Source: Rhodoferax sp.
GTDB taxonomy: Bacteria > Pseudomonadota > Gammaproteobacteria > Burkholderiales > Burkholderiaceae_C
DNA: 6,043 bases
Direction: 5' to 3'
Assembly: GCA_020048255.1 (NCBI GenBank)
Contig: JAIFMR010000190.1
Span: 1 to 6,043, forward strand
Numbering within the stretch: the first letter of the stretch is position 1; the number at the start of each line of letters is the position of its first letter. The position numbers were made by a program, and so were the translations under genes. Positions 1-5,631 of the stretch are shown here, piece after piece. The notes below the pieces were generated by a model. That model searched no databases. It saw only the letters and a list, made by a program, of their open reading frames with translations, and was not told the DNA's origin.

Positions 1-473
1 CGGGCCATGGCCAGCAGCATCTTTCGGAAAGACTCTGCCTGATTTTCTTCACGGGTATTGAAGTGCAACTTTTCAAGTTTGGTCAAGCCATCGACCAACT
101 CGGCCACCGATGAGCCAAAGCGTTCAATCAGGTCGGTCTTTGACACACCACAGTCTTCCATGGCGTCGTGCAGTAGCGCCGCCATCAGGGCCTGGGCATC
201 AAGCTTCCATTCGGCACACTGGGCTGCCACTGCAATCGGGTGGGTAATGTAGGGCTCGCCACTGTTTCTTAACTGGCCCAAATGGGCCTCGTCAGCGAAA
301 CGGTAAGCCAGCCGAACACTGGCCAAGTCTGCCGGGCTCAGGTAATCCAGTTTGCTGGTCAATGTGGCCAAGCTTGCAGCGGCCGCGTTCACCTCAGCCG
401 CATTCGGCATGAGGGGCGCCGCATGCACGGGGTGCATGGTCGCTGGCTGACTGGGTTTGTGGGGAGCGCTCAT
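1..473 (-). CDS. spoT: SpoT/RelA-family bifunctional (p)ppGpp synthetase/hydrolase, N-terminal part (runs off left edge)
   Basis: This is the N-terminal 157 codons of a long RSH enzyme that makes and degrades the alarmone (p)ppGpp in the cytosol; the C-terminal part lies outside the window. Residues 72-79 read GEPYITHP, and residues 96-107 contain LLHDAMED, the HD metal-binding pair (H102, D103) of the hydrolase domain. The stretch VAELVDGLTKLEKL followed by ESFRKMLLAMA matches the E. coli SpoT order closely. The intact HD pair argues for a hydrolase-competent SpoT/Rel type, not a RelA with a degenerate HD domain. The first ATG gives an Ala/Pro-rich leader about 35-40 residues longer than E. 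coli SpoT. No good ribosome site precedes it, so M13 or M22 are possible alternative starts. It follows rpoZ by 93 bp with a terminator between them. Confidence 0.93.
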   Translation of the reverse strand, partial: MSAPHKPSQPATMHPVHAAPLMPNAAEVNAAAASLATLTSKLDYLSPADLASVRLAYRFADEAHLGQLRNSGEPYITHPIAVAAQCAEWKLDAQALMAALLHDAMEDCGVSKTDLIERFGSSVAELVDGLTKLEKLHFNTREENQAESFRKMLLAMA

Positions 474-518
474 GCTTTGAATATAGCGCGGACGCGCCGC
501 CTTTAGGGAGCGGGCAAT

Positions 519-543
519 AAAAAAGCACCGCAAAGCGGTGCTT
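519..543 (-). terminator. Rho-independent terminator after rpoZ
   Basis: Read on the minus strand, AGCACCGC, a TTT loop and GCGGTGCT form a perfect 8-bp GC-rich stem, followed directly by a run of T's broken by one A (TTTTATT). It begins 24 bases after the rpoZ stop codon and ends 45 bases before the spoT start. It should end most transcripts of the yicC-gmk-rpoZ group, leaving spoT dependent on readthrough or on a promoter in the short remaining gap. Confidence 0.9.
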
Positions 544-566
544 GACTCAGGGGGATGCGTGTCAAC

Positions 567-770
567 TCAAAGCGGCACTTTTTTCAGCATCTCGATGCCG
601 ATCTTGCCAGCTGCAATTTCGCGCAGGGCGGTCACGCCTGGTTTGTTTTTGCTTTCCACTTTAGCGGTATGGCCGTGGCTCAGCATGCGAGCACGGTAAG
701 ACGCTGCCAACACCAGTTGAAAGCGGTTAGGAATCTGCAGCAAGCAGTCTTCGACGGTGATACGGGCCAT
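567..770 (-). CDS. rpoZ: DNA-directed RNA polymerase subunit omega
   Basis: Omega is the small subunit that helps fold and assemble beta' into RNA polymerase, and in proteobacteria it forms part of one ppGpp-binding site. The product is 67 residues beginning MARITVEDC, continuing QIPNRFQLVLAA and ending EMLKKVPL. This is the usual betaproteobacterial length, shorter than the 91-residue E. coli protein. An in-frame upstream ATG at 797 would add nine residues but has no family support. The start at 770 is chosen because it matches the conserved MARITVEDC N-terminus and has a good ribosome site. It lies 26 bp after gmk and is followed by a terminator. Confidence 0.96.
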   Translation of the reverse strand: MARITVEDCLLQIPNRFQLVLAASYRARMLSHGHTAKVESKNKPGVTALREIAAGKIGIEMLKKVPL

Positions 771-773
771 GAA

Positions 774-779
774 TTCTCC
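774..779 (-). promoter_or_regulatory. Ribosome binding site deciding the rpoZ start
   Basis: The minus strand reads GGAGAA, with GGAG ending five bases before the ATG at 770. It lies inside the nine-codon upstream extension that a start at 797 would give, so it supports translation from 770 and the 67-residue omega subunit. Confidence 0.75.
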
Positions 780-796
780 AAAACCAGGTGAGCGCA

Positions 797-1417
797 CTAA
801 GAAATATGCAGTGCTTTGAAAGTCTCCGCCCTTGCGCGGCGCTGCGCAAGATACTTGAGTCGCTGCGAGTGAACTATTGACTTCAGGTCAAAAAGTGCCC
901 TGTCGAACGACTCGTTGATTATAACGAAGTCAAATTGGTGCACCTGGGCCACCTCGACGGCGGCATTTTGCAGGCGGACTTCAATCACTGCCGCCGAGTC
1001 CTCACCGCGCCGCTCCAACCTGGAGCGCAATTCTTCCCAACTGGGGGGCAAGATGAAGATGGTCACCGCGTTGGCAAAGATCTTCTTGATCTGCAGCGCC
1101 CCCTGAAAATCAATCTCCAGGATGACATCCGCGCCCTGCGCCATGCGCTCTTCAATGGCTTTTTTGGAGGTGCCGTAGCGGTGGTTATGCACGTTGGCCC
1201 ATTCCACAAACGCGTTGCTTTGCACCATGTTGTCAAACTCGGCTTCCGAGGCAAAGAAGTACTCGCGTCCGTGTTTTTCCTGGCCACGGGGTGCGCGCGT
1301 GGTGTGTGACACCGACGGTTGCACGTGCGAGTCCAATTCCAGCAGGGCCTTGACCAAGCTGGACTTGCCGGCACCGCTGGGCGCTGCAACCACGAATAAA
1401 TTACCCGGATACTCCAT
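797..1417 (-). CDS. gmk: Guanylate kinase
   Basis: Guanylate kinase transfers phosphate from ATP to GMP, giving GDP for GTP, dGTP and (p)ppGpp pools in the cytosol. The 206-residue product matches the family length (207 in E. coli). The P-loop APSGAGKSS is at 12-20 with K18; the GMP-binding block SVSHTTRAPR is at 35-44; GREYFF is at 50-55; YGTS is at 81-84; and DVILEIDFQGA is at 97-107, all in the E. coli order. The lid segment RLERRGEDS and the C-terminal alpha region are also present, with no lesion. The start is fixed: an in-frame TAA lies a few codons upstream and AGGCGG precedes the ATG by seven bases. It is 35 bp downstream of yicC and 26 bp upstream of rpoZ, consistent with one transcript. 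Confidence 0.97.
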   Translation of the reverse strand: MEYPGNLFVVAAPSGAGKSSLVKALLELDSHVQPSVSHTTRAPRGQEKHGREYFFASEAEFDNMVQSNAFVEWANVHNHRYGTSKKAIEERMAQGADVILEIDFQGALQIKKIFANAVTIFILPPSWEELRSRLERRGEDSAAVIEVRLQNAAVEVAQVHQFDFVIINESFDRALFDLKSIVHSQRLKYLAQRRARAETFKALHIS

Positions 1418-1452
1418 CTGCGTGCCGCCTATGAGTTGGATTTAAGGTGGCG

Positions 1453-2370
1453 CTATTCTATGTTTTGCACCTGTTCGCGCATCTGTTCGATCAGGACTTT
1501 CATGTCGACAGAAATATGGGTCAGCTCCAACGCGGCCGACTTGGACCCCATCGTGTTGGCCTCCCGGTGCAGTTCCTGAATCAGAAAGTCCAGGCGCTTG
1601 CCGATTTCTCCGCCCTTTTTAATCAGGCGCTCGATTTCATCGAGGTGTGCGCCCAGCCGTGTCAATTCCTCTGCAACATCGATCCGGATCGCGAAAGAGG
1701 TAGCTTCCGTCAGCGCGCGGTCACGCGCCATGTCGGCGCTGGTGTTGCCATCGGCCAAGCCCATGGCCTCGGCCCAGCGGTCCAAAAAGCGTTGCCGCTG
1801 CTGTGCCACCAGTTGGGGGATCAGTGGCGCGGCTTGTGCCGCCAGGCCACGCAACTGTGCCACGCGGTCGTTCAGCATGCTGGCGAGTTTGGCGCCCTCG
1901 CGCGCACGTGCTGACATCAGCGCCTCCAGCACTTGGTCCATCAGCGCGTCAAGCGTCTGTTGCCAGTCTTGCTCAGGGCTTTCCTGGTTGACTGCCAGAC
2001 GAATCACTTCAGCCACGCTGAGCGGTTCAGCCTGGGGTAACCAGGCTTTAACATTGTCCTGAATGGCGTTGAGGCGTTGCAACAGCCGCGTGGACGGCTC
2101 TGCCACCACCGCAGCCGAGCTGCCCTCAATGGAGGCTCGGCATTCCACCTTGCCACGCTTGAGCTTGGCGCCGAGCTTTTCGCGCAGGGCGGGCTCACAA
2201 GCGCGAAGCTCTTCAGGCAGCCGGAAAGTCAGGTCGAGAAACCGGCTGTTGACCGACCTGACCTCGATGCCCAAGCGGCTGGCTGGGGAGCCTTTGGTCT
2301 CGCCGTCGGGGGTTTCTTTGGTGGCGCTGTGCTGGGCACTGGCATAACCAGTCATGCTGTAAACTGACAT
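1453..2370 (-). CDS. yicC: YicC/YloC-family endoribonuclease
   Basis: This is a full-length member (305 residues) of the YicC family, in which E. coli YicC and B. subtilis YloC have been characterised as endoribonucleases, E. coli YicC being linked to turnover of the small RNA RyhB. The N-terminus MSVYSMTGYA followed by VRSVNSRFLDLTFRLPE is the YicC N-terminal signature, and RGKVEC follows. The C-terminal domain has DVAEELTRLGAHLDEI, GKRLDFLIQELHREANT and GSKSAALELT, ending EQMREQVQNIE. The first ATG matches the family N-terminus, although no strong ribosome site precedes it. A short polar insertion (about residues 14-30) separates the first strand from the conserved block. It is the first gene of the leftward group and is divergent from the kinase. 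Confidence 0.94.
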   Translation of the reverse strand: MSVYSMTGYASAQHSATKETPDGETKGSPASRLGIEVRSVNSRFLDLTFRLPEELRACEPALREKLGAKLKRGKVECRASIEGSSAAVVAEPSTRLLQRLNAIQDNVKAWLPQAEPLSVAEVIRLAVNQESPEQDWQQTLDALMDQVLEALMSARAREGAKLASMLNDRVAQLRGLAAQAAPLIPQLVAQQRQRFLDRWAEAMGLADGNTSADMARDRALTEATSFAIRIDVAEELTRLGAHLDEIERLIKKGGEIGKRLDFLIQELHREANTMGSKSAALELTHISVDMKVLIEQMREQVQNIE

Positions 2371-2446
2371 TTGGGTGGCTTTTCAATGAAATGAGTTTGA
2401 GAATAACCCGGTTCTTACTCTGCTTGTGGTCTGCTGATTGAAAAAT
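2371..2446. promoter_or_regulatory. Divergent intergenic region between yicC and the kinase gene
   Basis: This 76-base gap must carry the promoters for both arms. It is AT-richer than the flanking genes. A TTGAGA hexamer at 2397-2402 could serve as a rightward -35 box, but no convincing -10 lies at the right distance. A TATTCT on the minus strand could be a leftward -10 but lacks a good -35. A small dyad, AACC-C-GGTT at 2405-2413, sits near the middle and could be a protein site or chance. Promoter placement here is inference. Confidence 0.4.
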
Positions 2447-3454
2447 ATGTCCAAGGTTAAGCCGTCACCATTGCCTCCAGGTACCGTCATTGGGGGGTAT
2501 CGCGTCATCCGTCGGGTTGCGGCGGGTGGTTTTGGTGTGGTGTATCTGGCCACCGGTTCGGACGGGCAACAAGTGGCCATCAAGGAGTACCTGCCAGCCT
2601 CTTTGACCTCCCGTGAGCCAGGCGCCTTGGCGCCCCAGGTGGATTCTGAAAAGTTGTCGCTTTACCGCCTGGGCCTGAAGAGTTTTTTTGAAGAAGGTCG
2701 GTCGCTGGCGCAGATTTCTCACCCGTCTGTGGTGAGCGTGATGAACTTCTTTCGGGAAAACGAGACGGTTTACATGGTGATGAATTACCTGGAAGGCGCC
2801 AGCCTGCAGGATTTCATCATCATTGCGCGTGACTTGAAACAACCCAAGGTGTTTCGCGAGTCCACTATCCGGTCACTGTTCGAAGAAATTTTGCGGGGTT
2901 TGCGCATTGTTCACCAGCACAAGATGCTGCACCTGGACATCAAGCCGGCCAACATCTTCATTACTGACGAAAACAAGGCCGTGCTGATTGATTTTGGTGC
3001 CGCCCGCGAGGTGTTGAGCAAAGAGGGCAACTTCATCCGCCCGATGTACACGCCGGGCTTTGCCGCCCCGGAAATGTACCGGCGTGACAGCACCATGGGC
3101 CCGTGGACTGATATTTACGCCATTGGTGCGTGTATGTTCGCTTGCATGCAGGGCTACCCGCCCACTGAAGCGCCGCAGCGCCAGACCAACGACCAAATGT
3201 TGCAGACCCTCAAGAAATCGCAAGGGGTCTACTCTGACAATTTGATCGAAGTGGTGCAGTGGTGCATGGCGCTGGACCCGTTGGCCAGGCCGCAGTCAGT
3301 GTTTGCCCTGCAAAAGGAGCTCAACAGCCCGGGTGAGCGGCGGTACACGCGCCTGACCGTGGGCGACAAAGTGCGTTTGCAGTTTGACAACATGGTGTCT
3401 GGCACCAAAAAGACCGTCCTTAAAACCACTGACCTGAGCAAAAAGGGTTCATGA
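2447..3454 (+). CDS. Soluble Hanks-type serine/threonine protein kinase
   Basis: This 335-residue eukaryotic-like protein kinase phosphorylates Ser/Thr on unknown substrates. Numbered from the ATG at 2447, the glycine loop is AAGGFGVVY (25-33), the ATP-binding lysine is in VAIKEYLP (K46), the likely alpha-C glutamate is E83, the catalytic loop is HLDIKPAN (162-169, D164), the metal motif is DFG (182-184) and the APE motif is at 207-209. All catalytic residues are present, so it should be active. The HRD arginine is Leu (HLD), so it is probably not an RD kinase. After the catalytic domain there are only about 50 residues and no membrane segment, so it should be cytosolic. An in-frame TTG at 2438 would add three residues; ATG is preferred, although neither start has a clear ribosome site. 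It overlaps the phosphatase gene by ATGA, a typical kinase/phosphatase pairing. Confidence 0.93.
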   Translation: MSKVKPSPLPPGTVIGGYRVIRRVAAGGFGVVYLATGSDGQQVAIKEYLPASLTSREPGALAPQVDSEKLSLYRLGLKSFFEEGRSLAQISHPSVVSVMNFFRENETVYMVMNYLEGASLQDFIIIARDLKQPKVFRESTIRSLFEEILRGLRIVHQHKMLHLDIKPANIFITDENKAVLIDFGAAREVLSKEGNFIRPMYTPGFAAPEMYRRDSTMGPWTDIYAIGACMFACMQGYPPTEAPQRQTNDQMLQTLKKSQGVYSDNLIEVVQWCMALDPLARPQSVFALQKELNSPGERRYTRLTVGDKVRLQFDNMVSGTKKTVLKTTDLSKKGS

Positions 3455-4304
3455 AGTTTTCTGTTTTTCAGGTCAGCCGCAAAGGCGGGCGCGAAAAAAA
3501 CGAAGACCGCATGGGCTACTGCTACACCCGGCTGCGCAACTGGCCTTGCAGACCATCTCGGCACTGTTTCAAGCCGAGGCCAAGCCGGAGCTGGTCGATG
3601 TGGACGCATTCTTGCGGCGGGCGGTGCTGGCTGCGCATCACCAGATCTTGCGCTACGCCATCGACCGGGCCATGTTTGATTCCCCACGCACCACCATTGT
3701 GTTGGCGGTGGTTCAATCCGGCGCCATCACCTGGACGCACTGTGGTGATTCGCGCCTGTATCTGCTGCGCCAGGGTGAGTTGATGACACGCACCCGCGAC
3801 CACTCCCTGATTGAACAGGACCGGCAAAAGCGCGTGGTGGCCCCGCCGGGTGACCGCCGCAACCGCAATGTCCTGTTCACGTGCCTCGGGTCCCCCACCA
3901 TGCCGGAATACTCGGTGACCGGACCGGTAACCTTGCTCCAGGGCGACCGGGTCATGTTGTGCTCTGACGGCCTGTGGTCCACCGTGCCTGAAAAAGACAT
4001 CGTGCGGGAGCTGGCGACCAAGCCGGTGGGGCTGGCGGTCCCGGATCTGGTGGAGCAGGCTTTGCGCATGGCCGGGGCATCGTCCGACAACGTCACCTGC
4101 CTGGCCATGCAATGGGAAACGCCAGACATCCTGGCCTCATCCCCGGGCAGTGTGTTCACGGATTCGATTAGTGAAGGTGTTTTTGCCTCCACCGTGCAGT
4201 CGGGCTGGCTGGATGCCGCAGACGACCTGGACGATGCCGCCATTGAGCGCTCGATTGCTGAAATCAACGCAGCCATTCGGCGCACCAGTCTGAAAAAAGG
4301 CTGA
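3451..4304 (+). pseudogene. PP2C-type protein phosphatase gene broken by a deletion of about 58 bp
   Basis: An intact version would remove phosphate from proteins phosphorylated by the neighbouring kinase, using two metal ions. The first 27 codons (3451-3531) give MKFSVFQVSRKGG, KNEDR and CYTR, the normal PP2C start. From about 3531 homology continues one frame over (AQLALQTISALF) to the stop at 4302-4304. In that frame are HCGDSRLYLL, RTRDHSLIEQ, LCSDGLW and SSDNVTCLA, plus an acidic tail of about 65 residues ending AIRRTSLKKG. What family members carry between CYTR and AQLALQ, roughly 19-20 residues with the metal-binding ADGMGGH block, is absent in all frames. As read, translation from the ATG shifts into nonsense and stops at 3783. 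The ATG overlaps the kinase stop (ATGA). The reading is clear; whether the lesion is biological or an assembly error is open. Confidence 0.85.
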
Positions 4305-4325
4305 TTTTTTAAAAAGGTTCTACGG

Positions 4326-4984
4326 ATGAGTGACTACTTACGCGCCGACGGCCGCGCCCATGACGCCCTGCGCGCAGTGCGTATCACCCGCAACTACACC
4401 ATGCATGCCGAAGGGTCGGTGCTGATGGAGTTTGGCAACACCAAGGTGCTGTGCACCGCGTCGGTCGAAGAAACCGGGCCACCCACACCCGCAGCGACCG
4501 AGAGGCCGCGCGCGGCAAGCAGACCGGTCGCACCCAGGAAATCCAGCGGCTGATTGGCCGCGCCCTGCGCAGCGTGTTTGATTTGAAACTATTGGGTGAG
4601 CGCACCATTCATCTGGACTGCGACGTGTTGCAGGCGGACGGCGGTACCCGCACGGCGGCCATTACCGGCGCCTTTGTGGCGGCGCAAGATGCGGTCAATG
4701 GCTTGCTAAGCCAGGGCAAGCTCAGCGCGTCGCCGATTCGCGACCAGGTCGCGGCCATCTCTGTGGGCATTGTGCAAGGCGCACCGCTGCTGGACCTCGA
4801 GTACCGGGAAGACTCGGCCTGCGATACCGACATGAATGTGGTGATGACTGGCTCGGGTGGTTTTGTGGAAGTGCAGGGCACGGCCGAAGGCGCACCCTTT
4901 ACCCATGCCGAGATGCAAGCCCTGCTGGCGCTGGCTGACAAAGGCATTCGCGAGCTGGTGGCGCAGCAACATCAATGTTATTGA
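4326..4984 (+). pseudogene. rph: RNase PH gene broken by a deletion of about 64 bp
   Basis: RNase PH trims tRNA 3' ends by phosphorolysis. The ATG at 4326 has AAAGG eight bases upstream and lies 21 bp after the phosphatase stop. Codons 1-49 (to 4472) give the normal start, including RNYTMHAEGSVLMEFG and KVLCTASVEE. From 4475 the homology continues one frame over: RATHTRSDREAARGKQ, GRTQEIQRLIGRALR, LDCDVLQADGGTRTA and EDSACDTDMNVVMT, then VQGTAEGAPFTHAEM, to the stop at 4982-4984. The 22 residues E. coli RNase PH has between these blocks, including the GWITAEYGMLP motif, are missing; only two bases remain in their place. Translation from the ATG leaves the correct frame and stops at 4553. The downstream frame is clean for over 500 bases, so the damage is either recent or an assembly error. 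The C-terminus (VAQQHQCY) also looks short. Confidence 0.87.
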
Positions 4985-4990
4985 ATTGAT

Positions 4991-5026
4991 AGCTTCTTGC
5001 CCTGATGGGGTAAGGGCTAGAGGGCT
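4991..5026 (+). repeat. Short imperfect hairpin element, resembling an abundant Comamonadaceae intergenic repeat
   Basis: The left arm AGCTTCTTGCCC (4991-5002) and right arm GGGCTAGAGGGCT (5014-5026) pair with one bulge and one mismatch around an 11-base loop, followed by TTTT. The pattern ATAGCT-CTTGC, spacer, TAAG-GCTAGAGG, then T-rich resembles a short element I recall from many intergenic regions of Rhodoferax, Polaromonas and Acidovorax genomes. Only one copy is in this window, so repetition cannot be shown here. It fills nearly the whole rph-rdgB gap. With its T tail it could act as a weak terminator, and its right arm contains the likely rdgB ribosome site. Confidence 0.6.
5019..5024 (+). 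promoter_or_regulatory. Ribosome binding site of rdgB inside the hairpin arm
   Basis: AGAGGG lies seven bases before the rdgB ATG at 5032, a good spacing. It is part of the right arm of the hairpin at 4991-5026, so folding of the mRNA could partly hide it. That regulatory consequence is inference. Confidence 0.6.
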
Positions 5027-5031
5027 TTTAT

Positions 5032-5631
5032 ATGAAAATTGTTTTGGCATCCAACAACCCCGGTAAGCTCACTGAATTACATGCCATGTTTGCGCCCTTG
5101 GGGTTTGAGCTCATCACCCAAGGCAGTCTGGGCATTGCCGAGGCGGCCGAGCCTTTTCATACCTTCATTGAAAACGCGCTGGCCAAGGCGCGCCACGCCG
5201 CCCAGCACAGCGGGCTGCCTGCCGTGGCTGACGATGCGGGGCTATGTGTGGATGCTTTTGGTGGTCTACCCGGCGTGGATACTGCGTACTACGCTACGAA
5301 ATTTGGCTATGCCAAGGGCGACGACAACAATGTGCGGGCCTTGCTGGAGCAAATGCACGGTCTGGACAACCGACGCGCTGCCATGGTCAGCACCCTAGTG
5401 GCCGTGCGCTCAGCCCAAGACCCCGAGCCGCTGGTGGCGGTGGGACGGGTGGTGGGTGAAATCACCCGGGAGCCCATGGGCAGCAACGGGTTTGGGTTCG
5501 ATCCGGTGATGTTCATTCCTGAATTTGGCCAGACCTTTGCACAGCTGCCCACCGAAGTCAAAAACGCCAACAGCCACCGAGGCCGTGCAGCGCGGGCCAT
5601 GGTGGCCCTGATGCGTGAGCGCTGGTTGTGA
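5032..5631 (+). CDS. rdgB: dITP/XTP pyrophosphatase (RdgB/HAM1 family)
   Basis: This cytosolic house-cleaning enzyme hydrolyses dITP, ITP and XTP to monophosphates plus pyrophosphate, keeping deaminated purines out of DNA and RNA. The 199-residue product matches the family length (197 in E. coli) and is intact. LASNNPGKL (5-13) is the nucleotide-binding start, FIENALAKARHA (45-56) is the conserved helix, and ADDAGL (66-71) carries the catalytic and metal-binding aspartates. GFGFDP is at 153-158 and SHRGRA at 181-186. The ATG start fits the family N-terminus and has AGAGGG seven bases upstream. Its stop overlaps the hemW start (GTGA), suggesting coupled translation. It follows the broken rph by 47 bp occupied by a hairpin element. 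Confidence 0.96.
   Translation: MKIVLASNNPGKLTELHAMFAPLGFELITQGSLGIAEAAEPFHTFIENALAKARHAAQHSGLPAVADDAGLCVDAFGGLPGVDTAYYATKFGYAKGDDNNVRALLEQMHGLDNRRAAMVSTLVAVRSAQDPEPLVAVGRVVGEITREPMGSNGFGFDPVMFIPEFGQTFAQLPTEVKNANSHRGRAARAMVALMRERWL

Noticed and set aside
935..1309. Plus-strand open frame of 124 codons opposite gmk
   Set aside because: It is entirely within gmk, whose catalytic motifs are unambiguous on the minus strand; no independent start signal or motif was found.
1447..1914. Plus-strand open frame of 155 codons opposite yicC
   Set aside because: It lies wholly opposite the well-supported yicC gene, shows no recognisable motif, and is the kind of antisense frame expected in GC-rich coding DNA.
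2405..2413. AACC-C-GGTT dyad as an operator
   Set aside because: Four base pairs per arm is too short to call; kept only as a note in the divergent intergenic region.
3522..4112. Minus-strand open frame of 196 codons opposite the phosphatase
   Set aside because: It is long, but its composition (rich in His, Gln, Arg and Gly) is that of an antisense shadow. The plus strand carries clear PP2C motifs throughout.
3451..4304. Programmed ribosomal frameshift in the phosphatase gene
   Set aside because: A frameshift would leave all conserved residues encoded across the two frames. Here the DGMGG segment is not encoded in any frame, so bases are missing; there is also no slippery run with a stimulatory structure at the junction.
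4291..4317. Possible terminator between the phosphatase and rph (AAAAAAGG..TTTTTT)
   Set aside because: The only stem is A-T pairs with a small loop and no GC core, so it is unlikely to terminate; it more likely reflects the AT-rich leader and ribosome site of rph.
4326..4984. Programmed frameshift, or two separate genes, in rph
   Set aside because: The two frames are adjacent parts of one RNase PH, but 22 conserved residues are absent from every frame. The apparent start in the second frame (a GTG at 4451) lies inside the first part and has no family support.
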